A DNA stretch of 64,000 nt from Oscillospiraceae bacterium (GTDB lineage: Bacteria > Bacillota > Clostridia > Oscillospirales > Oscillospiraceae): the NCBI GenBank assembly GCA_015068135.1, contig SVLB01000001.1, positions 44,284-108,283 on the forward strand. Direction: 5' to 3'. The position numbers and the translations under genes were made by a program. Below, piece by piece: positions 24,952 through 33,304 of the stretch. Under the pieces are notes generated by a model. It did not search any database and was not told where the DNA came from. It saw only the letters and a list, made by a program, of their open reading frames with translations. Within the stretch, counting starts at the first letter, position 1; the number at the start of each line of letters is the position of its first letter.

Positions 24952-25302
24952 ATGAAACGACTGATTTCCCTTCTTTTGATCTTTTCCCTGTTTTGCTTCA
25001 CCGGCTGTGCCAAGGAAGAAGCCGGCACCAAATATACCCTTGTGGGTATCCAGCTTACCGACGGCGGCTATATGAACGAATCCGCTCTGCGTCAGCAGAC
25101 CGGTGGAGAAGACCTGTATATCCGGCTATATGATAACGGCACCGCCAAGCTGAAAATTCAGAAGGGTGCGCCCGTGGAAATGCACTATGATGATCTTTAC
25201 ATATGGAATCCCCAAACCCCGGATATCAAGGCCGCCTATCATTTTGAGGACAACGGTCTGAGCATTTTGGACTACCCCTTTATCTATCACTTTGAAAAAT
25301 AA
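24952..25302 (+). CDS. Small lipoprotein of unknown function
   Basis: A 116-residue protein with signal peptide and lipobox FCFTGCAKEE, then a short beta-rich domain (KYTLVGIQLTDGG, ending YPFIYHFEK). The start at 24952 is chosen for its hydrophobic N-terminus MKRLISLLLIFSL after AAAGGCGG; the track start would run through the tandem repeat. The next gene is a similar short lipoprotein, and both look like lipocalin-like sensors or envelope proteins, but no family is recognised. Confidence 0.8.
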   Translation: MKRLISLLLIFSLFCFTGCAKEEAGTKYTLVGIQLTDGGYMNESALRQQTGGEDLYIRLYDNGTAKLKIQKGAPVEMHYDDLYIWNPQTPDIKAAYHFEDNGLSILDYPFIYHFEK

Positions 25303-25314
25303 GGCAATTTAAGA

Positions 25315-25343
25315 TTGATTTCAGCATTCCGATGTGTTATACT
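25315..25343 (+). promoter_or_regulatory. Promoter of the 25392 lipoprotein gene
   Basis: TTGATT and TATACT are 17 bases apart. A small GGCCCAGG/CCTGG hairpin follows in the leader (CCAGGCTTTTCGGCCTGG). Confidence 0.7.
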
Positions 25344-25391
25344 AGGCCCAGGCTTTTCGGCCTGGAATTTTCAGAAAGAAGGTAACTGATT

Positions 25392-25778
25392 ATGAAGAAG
25401 ACTCTGAAGCTGGCTCTGTGCCTGGTCCTGGTGCTCTGCACCTGTCTGTGCATGGTCGCCTGCGGCGGTGATGACGAGGGTTCCATCGCTGGCAAGTACG
25501 TTATTTACTCCATGGACGACGGTTCTCAGACCATCAAGGGCGATGACCTGAACACCATCCTGTCCGCTATGGGCCTGACCAATGAGAGCATGTACATCGA
25601 GCTGAACGCTGACGGCACTGCCGAGATGTCTGTTTTCGGCGAGACCGCTGAGATGGCTTATGCCGCTGGCAAGATCTGGCCCGTTGATGAGCCCGACGAC
25701 AAGGCAGACTTCTCCGTTAAGGACAGCAAGCTGACCATCGAGATCGAAGACACTACCATGGTATTCACCAAGAAATAA
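25392..25778 (+). CDS. Small lipoprotein, probably highly expressed
   Basis: This 128-residue protein has a signal peptide and lipobox CMVACGGDD, followed by a small domain with GKYVIYSMDDGSQT and a closing TMVFTKK. Its layout matches the short DUF4923/lipocalin-like lipoproteins common in Clostridia, but the assignment is loose. Codons favour CTG, GCT and GAC strongly, unlike neighbours, which suggests high expression. It has its own promoter and terminator. Confidence 0.82.
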   Translation: MKKTLKLALCLVLVLCTCLCMVACGGDDEGSIAGKYVIYSMDDGSQTIKGDDLNTILSAMGLTNESMYIELNADGTAEMSVFGETAEMAYAAGKIWPVDEPDDKADFSVKDSKLTIEIEDTTMVFTKK

Positions 25779-25789
25779 TCCCGTAAAAA

Positions 25790-25827
25790 TATGACGCTGT
25801 CTCAAATGGGAGACAGCGTCATTTTTA
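25790..25827 (+). terminator. Terminator after the 25392 lipoprotein
   Basis: ATGACGCTGTCTC pairs with GAGACAGCGTCAT and continues into TTTTTATT. It overlaps the end of the convergent capA-like gene. Confidence 0.85.
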
Positions 25828-27126
25828 TTCTCCATTGATCCGGGCTTCGATACGCTTCAGAGCGTACTCCATCTTCTCGTAAACTCCCGAAGACACCCGC
25901 TCCATATAACCGTCTTCATAGGCCTGCATGGTCTCATGGATCCGCATGACCCGCAGAGGCGCGTCGCCCTCGGCTACCGTAAAAATAGGGGTATAGTCAT
26001 AGCCGGTGATCTTGCACTTTCCGGTTTTTCCGTCCTTTGTGATCTCAAGATCCAAAATGACAGAATACTCCGATCCGGATTTGCCCGCATCCCCAAAGAA
26101 ATCTCCCAGGGAATAGGCCAAAAACTGTCCCTTTTGGGGATCAAAGGTCATCTGCTGGACATAGTGAGAATGGGTACCAATGATGGCATCCACACCGGAA
26201 TTCTGCAGAAACTCACAGATCTCCTCCTGACTGGAGCTGATGGTATCGTTGTACTCGCTGCCCCAGTGGAGCATGGCAACCACCAGGTCCGGCTCCTCAC
26301 GGTCCACCGCCGTCAGGACGCTTCCGATCTTCTCAAAATCCACCTGCTGATAGGTCATATCATAGTCCGTATAAAGGATGTTCACACAGTCCGTATTATC
26401 CGGGGGCAGGGTCATGCCGTCCATACCCTTGGTAAAGGCCACAAAGGCGATGCGGATCCCCTTTACCGTAACGATGGTATAGCCGCCGTTTTCCTCAAAT
26501 TCTTCCCGGGAGGCATAGACCCCCAAGGGCTCCATTCCGGCAGCGCGAACACCGTCAATGGTGGAGGACAGTCCCGACATACCGTTACGGATCGAATAGG
26601 AATTGGCAAGCTGGATCAGATCCACACCCATCTTGCCCAAAGTTTGTACCAGGGACTGAGGTGCCGAGAAGTAAGTGCCGCCATAGGGCTCACCCACCAG
26701 ATTGCCCTCCAGATTCAAAACCGACACATCCGCATTGCCCAGCAAATACCCCACATCCATAAAGGCCTGGGTATAATCCATGGCGCTGCCTCCTGCGGCT
26801 ACCACCCGATCGGTGATATTCAGATCTCCCGCCGCAGCCAGGTGGATCACCGTATCCTGCACCAAAGGTTCCGTAGTTTGGGAAGTTACATCTGTCCCGG
26901 CAGGCTCTGTGCCTTCTGTAGCCTGGACCTGAGGCGGCACAGTGCTCACCGGTGCCGGGGCATCCTCTCCCCGGGTCAGCAGGAATATGGTCACAATGAC
27001 CGCGATCAACGCCACCGCCGCAAAAATCAGCCGCAGGCGCATTTTCTTTTGCTGACGCTTTCTTTCTTCCTGGGCTTCTTTCCGTAAACGCCGCCGCTCC
27101 TCAAAAGCTTCCGAATCAAAGGCCAT
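25825..27126 (-). CDS. CapA-family metallophosphoesterase-like membrane protein
   Basis: This roughly 433-residue protein has an N-terminal basic segment, one membrane helix (LIFAAVALIAVIVTIFLLT), a Thr/Pro-rich linker and a PGA_cap domain (residues about 105-420). AAAGDLNI, LNLEGNLV, MLHWGSEY and GTHSHYVQ are the conserved metal-site motifs. CapA proteins help make or anchor poly-gamma-glutamate, but many stand-alone copies have other, unknown roles, and capBC are not present. The start at 27126 follows AAGGAGGCGG. Confidence 0.85.
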   Translation of the reverse strand: MAFDSEAFEERRRLRKEAQEERKRQQKKMRLRLIFAAVALIAVIVTIFLLTRGEDAPAPVSTVPPQVQATEGTEPAGTDVTSQTTEPLVQDTVIHLAAAGDLNITDRVVAAGGSAMDYTQAFMDVGYLLGNADVSVLNLEGNLVGEPYGGTYFSAPQSLVQTLGKMGVDLIQLANSYSIRNGMSGLSSTIDGVRAAGMEPLGVYASREEFEENGGYTIVTVKGIRIAFVAFTKGMDGMTLPPDNTDCVNILYTDYDMTYQQVDFEKIGSVLTAVDREEPDLVVAMLHWGSEYNDTISSSQEEICEFLQNSGVDAIIGTHSHYVQQMTFDPQKGQFLAYSLGDFFGDAGKSGSEYSVILDLEITKDGKTGKCKITGYDYTPIFTVAEGDAPLRVMRIHETMQAYEDGYMERVSSGVYEKMEYALKRIEARINGE

Positions 27127-27208
27127 ATTTCCGCCTCCTTTTTTACACATTTAGAGTATTGTACACCATTTTTTCCATTTCCACAACCCCCCACCGCATT
27201 TTTCTGTC

Positions 27209-27237
27209 TTTACACCGCCGGTTTTTTGGGGTAATAT
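27209..27237 (+). promoter_or_regulatory. Promoter of gluQ
   Basis: TTTACA and TAATAT are separated by 17 bases, 61 bases before the gene. A GGTGGGGCTTGCCCCCACC hairpin lies in the leader. Confidence 0.65.
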
Positions 27238-27297
27238 TATGGTAGGGTGGGGCTTGCCCCCACCGAATTTCCTGTATATGATCTCTACGGAGGTATC

Positions 27298-28236
27298 ATG
27301 TTTGTGACCAACAATACGACGGCAGCCCCCGTGGGGCGGTTTGCGCCCACTCCCTCCGGGCGGATGCATTTAGGCAATGTGTTTGCGGCCCTGATCGCCT
27401 GGCTGTCCGTGCGCAGTCGGGGCGGCAGTCTTGTTTTGCGCATGGAGGACCTGGACACCCAGCGCACCAGTGACGAATACGCCCAGACCCTCCGGGAGGA
27501 TCTGACCTGGCTGGGTCTTGACTGGGACTGGGAAACCCCACCACAAAGCCGCCGCAGCGAGGTATACGACCGGTATTTCTCAATTTTGGAAGAAAAAGGT
27601 CTGCTCTACCCCTGCTACTGTACCCGAAGCCAGCTGCACAGTGTCAACGCCCCCCATTTATCCGACGGCACCTATGTCTATGCCGGTACCTGCCGGGATC
27701 TGACAAGCACCCAGCGTGCCGCCTTTTCCCGGGCGCCTTCCTGGCGGGTCCGGGTCCCGGACCGGGAATGGGTGGTTGACGATCTGCTCCAGGGCACTTA
27801 TCGGGAAAATCTCGTCACCGATTGCGGCGATTTTGTGGTGCGCCGTGCCGATGGGGTGTATGTGTACCAGCTGGCAGTGACCGTGGACGACGGCGAAGCC
27901 GGTGTGACGGAAGTCGTCCGGGGCATGGATCTGCTCAGTTCTGCCCCCCGGCAGATGTATCTGCAATCGCTATTTGGCTTCCCCCATCCCCAATACGGTC
28001 ATGTTCCCATGCTGTTGGCCCCCGACGGACGCAGGCTCAGCAAACGGGATAAGGATCTCGATCTGGGGCAGCTTCGTCTGCGGATGCGCCCGGAAGCTCT
28101 CCTGGGCGCCTTGGCCCATGCCGCAAAGCTGACGGATACCGCCCAGCCCATCAGCGCCCGGGAGCTGGCAAGCCTGTTCTCCTGGGACCGTCTTTCCCGG
28201 GAGGCCATCTATCTGCAAGGAGAAGATCTTCTGTGA
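27298..28236 (+). CDS. gluQ: Glutamyl-Q tRNA(Asp) synthetase
   Basis: This 312-residue truncated glutamyl-tRNA synthetase paralogue charges glutamate onto queuosine of tRNA-Asp. It has FAPTPSGRMHLGN (HIGH-type motif), the zinc-binding YPCYCTRSQL with a later Cys (AGTCRDL), and LSKRDKDLDL as the KMSKS equivalent. The anticodon-binding domain of GluRS is missing, which defines GluQ-RS. It fits with queH at 39674, since both act in queuosine metabolism. The start at 27298 follows CGGAGG. Confidence 0.92.
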   Translation: MFVTNNTTAAPVGRFAPTPSGRMHLGNVFAALIAWLSVRSRGGSLVLRMEDLDTQRTSDEYAQTLREDLTWLGLDWDWETPPQSRRSEVYDRYFSILEEKGLLYPCYCTRSQLHSVNAPHLSDGTYVYAGTCRDLTSTQRAAFSRAPSWRVRVPDREWVVDDLLQGTYRENLVTDCGDFVVRRADGVYVYQLAVTVDDGEAGVTEVVRGMDLLSSAPRQMYLQSLFGFPHPQYGHVPMLLAPDGRRLSKRDKDLDLGQLRLRMRPEALLGALAHAAKLTDTAQPISARELASLFSWDRLSREAIYLQGEDLL

Positions 28237-28295
28237 CCTTTTCCTAGATTTCCAGTGAAAAAACAGTCACTTTGTACAAATTCTTCCGGGCTTGC

Positions 28296-28324
28296 TTGCT
28301 ATTTCTCTCTTTTGGGGGTATAAT
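28296..28324 (+). promoter_or_regulatory. Promoter of the nucleotidyltransferase gene
   Basis: TTGCTA and a perfect TATAAT are 17 bases apart, 32 bases before the start. Confidence 0.7.
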
Positions 28325-28356
28325 TCTTTTATTCCGATTATGCAGGAGGTAGCGTT

Positions 28357-29286
28357 ATGTCTAATAAACCTGTACTCGTGGTCATGGCAGCCGGCATGGG
28401 CAGCCGTTACGGCGGCCTGAAGCAGATCGACCCCGTTGGCAGTCAGGGGGAAGCCATCTTAGACTATTCCCTTTACGATGCCCACGCAGCCGGTTTTGAA
28501 ACCGCTGTGATCATTATCAAAGAAGCCATTAAAAAGGACTTCATGGATACCGTAGGCAAGCGACTGGAAAAATCTCCCATGGAGATCCGCTATGCCTATC
28601 AGGAGGTGGACAAGCTTCCGGAGGGCTTTACCGTGCCGGAGGGGCGTGTGAAGCCCTGGGGTACCTGCCACGCGGTTCTGAGTGCCGCTGAGGTCATCGG
28701 CGATGCCCCCTTTGCGGTGATCAACTCCGATGACTATTACGGGCGCTCCGCCTTTGCCACCATTTACCGATACCTGACCACCGCTCAGGATACCGCCACC
28801 TATGACTACTGCATGGTGGGCTACGAGCTTTGCAATACCGTCACCGAAAACGGCAGCGTGTCCCGGGGCGTCTGTCAGACCGATGCCCGGGGGTATCTGA
28901 CCCAGGTAGTAGAGCGCACCCGGATCGAAAAGTATCCGGGCGGCATCCACTACACTGAAGACGGCGGCGAAACCTGGACGGATCTGCCTGCAAGGATCCC
29001 GGTCTCCATGAATATGTGGGGCTTTACCCCCAGCTTCCTCCGGGAGATCATTCAGCGATTCCCCCGTTTTCTCACGGAGAAAGTTCCTGAAAATCCCCAA
29101 AAGGCAGAATACTTCCTTCCCGGCTCTGTCAGTGAGCTTGTGGAGGAGGGGAAGGCCACTGTCAAGGTGCTGGAGTCTTCGGACAAGTGGTACGGTGTCA
29201 CCTACGCCGCTGACAAGCCCATAGTGGTGGCCGCCCTGAAGGAGATGACCCAAAAGGGCATGTACCCCGACGGTCTTTGGGGTTAA
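28357..29286 (+). CDS. Sugar nucleotidyltransferase
   Basis: This 309-residue protein has the nucleotidyltransferase signature VMAAGMGSRYGGLKQ at its N-terminus and the metal-site aspartates in VINSDDYYG. It would join a sugar phosphate to an NTP. The C-terminal half (KWYGVTYAADK) is typical of a Clostridia group annotated only as NTP transferase. It stands alone with its own promoter, so the sugar is unknown. Confidence 0.87.
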   Translation: MSNKPVLVVMAAGMGSRYGGLKQIDPVGSQGEAILDYSLYDAHAAGFETAVIIIKEAIKKDFMDTVGKRLEKSPMEIRYAYQEVDKLPEGFTVPEGRVKPWGTCHAVLSAAEVIGDAPFAVINSDDYYGRSAFATIYRYLTTAQDTATYDYCMVGYELCNTVTENGSVSRGVCQTDARGYLTQVVERTRIEKYPGGIHYTEDGGETWTDLPARIPVSMNMWGFTPSFLREIIQRFPRFLTEKVPENPQKAEYFLPGSVSELVEEGKATVKVLESSDKWYGVTYAADKPIVVAALKEMTQKGMYPDGLWG

Positions 29287-29304
29287 TTCCCTACAGCAAC
29301 AACA

Positions 29305-29347
29305 ATGCCGGTATCCACGGGAGCTTCACGTGGATACCGGCGTTTTC
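29305..29347 (+). terminator. Terminator of the nucleotidyltransferase gene
   Basis: GCCGGTATCCACG pairs with CGTGGATACCGGC and is followed by GTTTTCTT. Convergent ygjV-like gene lies beyond. Confidence 0.85.
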
Positions 29348-29363
29348 TTCCGAAATTTATAAT

Positions 29364-29873
29364 TCATGCTTGACGGCCTTCTTCCCGGCGGATCAGCCAA
29401 ATACCCACCAGATTCGACAGGATCGTAAAAACATCAAAGGTCAAAGCCGCATAATTCTGATAGCACAGATCGTACACCACCCAAAGACTTTGGGCGAGAA
29501 TGATGGATACCTTAAACAGCACCGGGCTTTTGGCATCAATAAGCCAGGTAAAGATCGCCGCCGACACAATGGGCAGCCATACCAAAAGTCCAAAACCGTC
29601 AAATAGGAAAGTCAGGCCTGCCTGGACACCGATGAACAGGATCTTCCAAAGGGTCACATGCTTGACCCGGGTGATCATCAGGTTTCGGGCAATCCCCACC
29701 AGACCGCAGATCGCGCCGGACACCGCACCCAATATGAGATTGGCGGCAGCCTGGATGGTAAACTGGACGCATTGGGCCGCCAGTACCGCTTTTTTGCTTT
29801 TGATCAAGCCAATGGCTACCATCAGTGCGCAGCCGATAAAGGAGATCACATTCCCCAAAACCACAATATTCAC
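29364..29873 (-). CDS. YgjV-family inner membrane protein
   Basis: This 169-residue protein has five or six membrane helices, starting VVLGNVISFIGCALMVAIG and including FLFDGFGLLVWLPIVSAAIF, as in the YgjV family. Function is not established. GGAGGAAGCTT precedes the start. It is divergent from the binding-protein gene at 29965 and convergent with the nucleotidyltransferase. Confidence 0.8.
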   Translation of the reverse strand: MNIVVLGNVISFIGCALMVAIGLIKSKKAVLAAQCVQFTIQAAANLILGAVSGAICGLVGIARNLMITRVKHVTLWKILFIGVQAGLTFLFDGFGLLVWLPIVSAAIFTWLIDAKSPVLFKVSIILAQSLWVVYDLCYQNYAALTFDVFTILSNLVGIWLIRREEGRQA

Positions 29874-29964
29874 AAGCTTCCTCCTGTGTCTTCCCCAAAT
29901 TTTCTGTTTCTTTTTTTCTTATTTTATGCTATACTGAGAAAAATTTCAACTCCCAGGTGATAGT

Positions 29965-30921
29965 ATGAAACGAATCCTCGCGTTCTTTCTCACAGTCTGC
30001 CTTTTGACTGCCTGCAGCACGCCCCAGGCATCCCCCACCACGGAGACCACCTTGGCCCAGCCTCCACTTTTGGGCCTATGCATCCGGGATCGGGACAGGG
30101 ACCCTGCCTATTATGACGCTTTGGAGCAGCTGCTGCGGGATGCCGGTTATCGGCTCAGTGTTGCCGACAGCCAAAACGACCAATCCCGGCAGGACAGCCT
30201 GATTGCCGGTATGGTCCAGGAGGGGTGCGCACTGATCCTCAGTGAGCCCGTTATGGTCAGCGCACAGGAAACGGTTTTGCATACCACGGCACAGCTGCCG
30301 TTGCTGCTTTTGAATTATCAGCCGGAGGCGGCAGTTTTGGAAAGCCGGCAAAACCTTGCCTATATTGGCTGCGATCCTGCCGAAGCGGCGATTTTACAGA
30401 GTCAGGCCGCAGCACTGCTTCCCGACGGCGGTGACTTAAACGGCGACGGTCTCATCAGCTACGCCATTCTCACCGGCCCGGAGGACCACCTGGATGCCCA
30501 GCTTCATATCAAAGGTGCCCAGTGGGAAACCGGCGAGCTGCTGGCAACAGAGTACACCGACTGGACTTCCCAGCAGGGTCAAGCCGCCTGCTCCCGGCTC
30601 CTCTCCCAATACGGGCTGGATCTGGAGGTCATTCTCTGCGGTAACCCTGCCCTTGCCCAAGGTGCATTGCAGGCCGTAGAGGACCGGGGCTGGCGTGCCG
30701 GTCAGGACGGATATTTGCTGGCTTTGGGCAGCAATGACGAGATCCCTTCCCTGATCCTTCAGGGAGGCATTGCCTCCACAGTGATCCCCGATACCCAGGC
30801 CCAACTGGATCGGATCTTGCAAACGGCAGAGCAAATGCTGGCAGGCATCCAGCCGGAAACCGTCACCTACACTCCCTATATTACCGTCACCGCCGATAAC
30901 GCCACCGAATACTTGCCTTAA
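29965..30921 (+). CDS. Orphan sugar-binding lipoprotein (MglB/periplasmic-binding type I)
   Basis: This 318-residue lipoprotein (lipobox LLTACST) resembles ribose/galactose-binding proteins of ABC importers. DLNGDGLISYAILTGP matches the calcium loop of galactose-binding MglB. The rest shows the two-lobe pattern (LLNYQPEA, then VILCGNPALAQGAL). No permease or ATPase gene is nearby, so it may serve a transporter elsewhere or act as a sensor. The start follows a weak CCAGGTGA site. Confidence 0.82.
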   Translation: MKRILAFFLTVCLLTACSTPQASPTTETTLAQPPLLGLCIRDRDRDPAYYDALEQLLRDAGYRLSVADSQNDQSRQDSLIAGMVQEGCALILSEPVMVSAQETVLHTTAQLPLLLLNYQPEAAVLESRQNLAYIGCDPAEAAILQSQAAALLPDGGDLNGDGLISYAILTGPEDHLDAQLHIKGAQWETGELLATEYTDWTSQQGQAACSRLLSQYGLDLEVILCGNPALAQGALQAVEDRGWRAGQDGYLLALGSNDEIPSLILQGGIASTVIPDTQAQLDRILQTAEQMLAGIQPETVTYTPYITVTADNATEYLP

Positions 30922-30968
30922 TAAGAAGGTCGTGGCATTCTGACTGGGTGTAGGATGCCAGGGCCGGT

Positions 30969-31655
30969 TTATGCATCCAAGTTTTCGATCTCCTGGTCCG
31001 TGAGGGGGCGTACCTGCCCTCTCGGCAGATCTCCCAGGGTCAGCTCCCCCTCCCGGATCCGTTCCAGGTAGGTCACCGGCAGGCCCCGGCTGGCAAGCAT
31101 TCGTCTTACCTGATGATATTTCCCCTCATATACCGTCACATGGCACTGTCCGGGACCCAGGATCTCCAGATCCGCCTCCAGGCATCGGGTGCCATCCCCC
31201 AGGGTCAGTCCCTGCCGAAAGGCCTGCACATCTTCTGCGGTGGCAGTGCCCTCATGGCGGGCATAGTAGACCTTGGGGACTTTCTTTTTGGGGCTGATAA
31301 GCCGGTGCAGAAGGTCTCCGTCATCGGTGAAGAGCAAAAGCCCCTCCGTGGCCTTGTCCAACCGTCCTACAGGCTTTAAGTCCTGATACTCCCGGGGCAG
31401 CAGCTCCATCACTGTCCGCTCCACCCGATCCTCGGTGGCGGTCACAAAGCCCTCAGGCTTATTGAGCAGGATCACTCTGCGGCCCTGTTTTTTCAGGGGC
31501 TGTCCGTCCAGGCAGACGGTTTCTGCGCCCACCTTTCTGCCCGGGTCCTTTTCGGGCTTGCCGTCCACAGTGACCCGCCCGGCCTTGATCATGCCTTTTA
31601 CCTGACTGCGGGTGCCTGCCCCGCAGTCGCTGAGATATTTGTCCAAACGTTCCAT
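30969..31655 (-). CDS. rsuA: 16S rRNA pseudouridine synthase, RsuA family
   Basis: This 228-residue enzyme makes pseudouridine in small-subunit rRNA. It has an N-terminal S4 domain (LDKYLSDCGAGTRSQVKGMI) and the catalytic GRLDKATEGLLLFT. I set the start at 31655 because GGAAAGGA precedes it; the track start at 31739 runs back through a repeat. RsuA and RluB/RluE share this motif, so the exact target is inferred from length. Confidence 0.9.
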   Translation of the reverse strand: MERLDKYLSDCGAGTRSQVKGMIKAGRVTVDGKPEKDPGRKVGAETVCLDGQPLKKQGRRVILLNKPEGFVTATEDRVERTVMELLPREYQDLKPVGRLDKATEGLLLFTDDGDLLHRLISPKKKVPKVYYARHEGTATAEDVQAFRQGLTLGDGTRCLEADLEILGPGQCHVTVYEGKYHQVRRMLASRGLPVTYLERIREGELTLGDLPRGQVRPLTDQEIENLDA

Positions 31656-31712
31656 AGTAAGTCCTTTCCAATTCCGGTTTTCTGTAGGGGAGCCTTTGGC
31701 GCCTGTGTCTAT
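31655..31712 (-). repeat. Ribosome-site repeat copy before rsuA
   Basis: On the complement, AAGGCTCCCCTACAGAAAAC is followed by CGGAATTGGAAAGGA and then the start. It matches the tail of the repeats before the HAD gene and the eut genes; the hairpin half is partial. Confidence 0.5.
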
Positions 31713-31795
31713 CCAGCTCACCGATAAATTGGCATTCATACTTCCCGCCTATGGGGAATATGCTTTGGTGTAAACCAATACCGGGAGGGATCGTT

Positions 31796-32272
31796 ATGAT
31801 GGTGATGACCGCAAAGGTCGATATAAAAAAGATTTTGATCATATTGGGGGCAATTGTGGCCCTGATCATTGGGTGTATCTGGGTTTTCGGTGGGGACGAA
31901 GCGGATACCCAAACCGCCACAGTCCCCGCTGCCTCTGACAATGACAGTCGGGTGGCCTTTTTGAAGGAGCTGGGCTGGGAGGTCAGTACATCCCCCACAG
32001 ACTCCGGGCAGGTAAAGATCCCGGAAACCGCCTCGGATGCCTTCAGCCGCTATAATGAACTGCAAAAATCCCAAGGGTACGATCTGAGCCGTTACGGCGG
32101 TAAGACCGTCATGCGCTATGTGTACAAGGTCAACAACTTCCCCGAAGCCACCGAACCGGTGTATGCCACCCTGCTGGTCTATAAGAATCAGATCATCGGC
32201 GGCGACATCACCGACACTGCCCCGGAGGGTAAGATCCTGCCCCTGAAAAAAGCCGCAACGACTGCAGACTGA
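31796..32272 (+). CDS. Single-pass membrane protein, DUF4830-like
   Basis: This 158-residue protein has one N-terminal membrane helix (ILIILGAIVALIIGCIWVF) and an extracytoplasmic domain with FLKELGWEV and YVYKVNNFPE, matching the Clostridia DUF4830 type as I remember it. Function is unknown. The start at 31796 follows GGGAGG; the track start at 31751 has no ribosome site. Confidence 0.75.
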   Translation: MMVMTAKVDIKKILIILGAIVALIIGCIWVFGGDEADTQTATVPAASDNDSRVAFLKELGWEVSTSPTDSGQVKIPETASDAFSRYNELQKSQGYDLSRYGGKTVMRYVYKVNNFPEATEPVYATLLVYKNQIIGGDITDTAPEGKILPLKKAATTAD

Positions 32273-32351
32273 GGGAAGATATTGAGATATTGAGATATCT
32301 CAATATCTTACTATCTAATTATCTTACTATCTTACCATACCTCTCCCCCAC

Positions 32352-32380
32352 TTGACAAGGGCTGAATGCTGTGGTATGCT
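32352..32380 (+). promoter_or_regulatory. Promoter of the FMN riboswitch-ribU unit
   Basis: TTGACA and TATGCT are 17 bases apart, about 18 bases upstream of the RFN element. The 80 bases before it hold direct ATATTGAGAT repeats and nothing else I recognise. Confidence 0.8.
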
Positions 32381-32397
32381 TTCTTCACAACTGCATA

Positions 32398-32505
32398 TCT
32401 TCAGGGCAGGGTGAAATTCCCGACCGGCGGTAAAGTCCGCGAACCCTTTGGGTTGAATCGGTGCGATTCCGATACCGACAGTACAGTCTGGATGGAAGAA
32501 GAAAA
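32398..32505 (+). promoter_or_regulatory. FMN riboswitch (RFN element)
   Basis: The conserved RFN blocks are all present: CAGGGCAGGGTGAAATTCC, CGACCGGCGGT, AGTCCGCGA, GGTGCGATTCCGAT, CCGACAGT and AGTCTGGATGG. FMN binding should favour the terminator at 32521 and so switch off the flavin transporter gene. Confidence 0.97.
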
Positions 32506-32520
32506 CAACGCAATTTCTAT

Positions 32521-32549
32521 GCCCTGGGTGTATACCCAGGGCTTTTTTT
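32521..32549 (+). terminator. FMN-controlled terminator
   Basis: GCCCTGGG pairs with CCCAGGGC across TGTATA and is followed by seven T residues. It lies between the riboswitch and ribU, the normal place for an expression-platform terminator. Confidence 0.9.
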
Positions 32550-32561
32550 GAGGTGAGACAA

Positions 32562-33221
32562 ATGGACCGCAACCGTTCCGTAAAAAAACTGGTGATCCTT
32601 TCCATGCTGGGCGCCATTGCCTATGTGTTGATGGTCACCATCCGGGTACCGGTGGTGCTGTTTCTGAAATATGAGCCCAAGGACGTGATCATCGCTATTG
32701 GCGGCTTCCTCTACGGCCCCCTGGCCTCCGCCCTGGTCAGTCTGCTGGTAAGCCTTTTGGAGATGGTCACTGTCAGCGAAACCGGCCCCATCGGCTGTTT
32801 GATGAACTTTATCTCCACCTGCAGCTTTGCCTGCACCGCCGCATTTATCTACAAGAAAAAGCGCAGTCTGTCCGGTGCGATCTGGGGACTTTTGGCAGGC
32901 TCTGTATCCATGATCGGGCTGATGCTTCTTTGGAATTGGCTCGTTACCCCCTTGTATATGGGTATCCCCCGATCCGGGGTGGAGCCCCTGCTTTTGCCTG
33001 CGTTTTTGCCCTTTAACGCTCTGAAGGCAGGCCTGAACACCGCCTTTACCCTGCTTTTGTATAAGCCCCTGGTCACCGCGCTTCGCCGCTCCGGTCTGGT
33101 CAGCGGTACCGGCAACTCCCATGCTCCCACCAAAGGCAGCCGCCTGGGACTCTTCCTCTGCGCCGCCGCCTTGCTGGCAACCTGCATCCTGCTCCTGCTT
33201 GTCTGGAGAGGCGTTCTGTAA
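32562..33221 (+). CDS. ribU: Riboflavin ECF transporter S component
   Basis: RibU binds riboflavin in the membrane and works with the shared ECF energy-coupling module. The 219-residue protein has about six helices and RibU-type motifs LKYEPKDVIIAIGGFLYGP and FLPFNALKAGLNT. It has a longer C-terminal tail than usual, with a seventh hydrophobic stretch (LFLCAAALLATCILLLLVW). The start at 32562 follows GAGGTGAG. The upstream FMN riboswitch supports the assignment. No ecfA or ecfT genes are in the window. Confidence 0.95.
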   Translation: MDRNRSVKKLVILSMLGAIAYVLMVTIRVPVVLFLKYEPKDVIIAIGGFLYGPLASALVSLLVSLLEMVTVSETGPIGCLMNFISTCSFACTAAFIYKKKRSLSGAIWGLLAGSVSMIGLMLLWNWLVTPLYMGIPRSGVEPLLLPAFLPFNALKAGLNTAFTLLLYKPLVTALRRSGLVSGTGNSHAPTKGSRLGLFLCAAALLATCILLLLVWRGVL

Positions 33222-33251
33222 ATTTCAGTCTGGCGGGCTGTTGCACCGCAT

Positions 33252-33278
33252 CCGTAGGGTGGGGTCATGCCCCCGCCT
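33252..33278. repeat. GTAGGGTGGGG palindrome before the GNAT gene
   Basis: TAGGGTGGGGTCATGCCCCCGCCT is an imperfect palindrome of the same type as those at 22137, 27241 and 37947. Confidence 0.55.
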
Positions 33279-33304
33279 CATCCGGAATCCCTTCGGAGGT
33301 TTTT

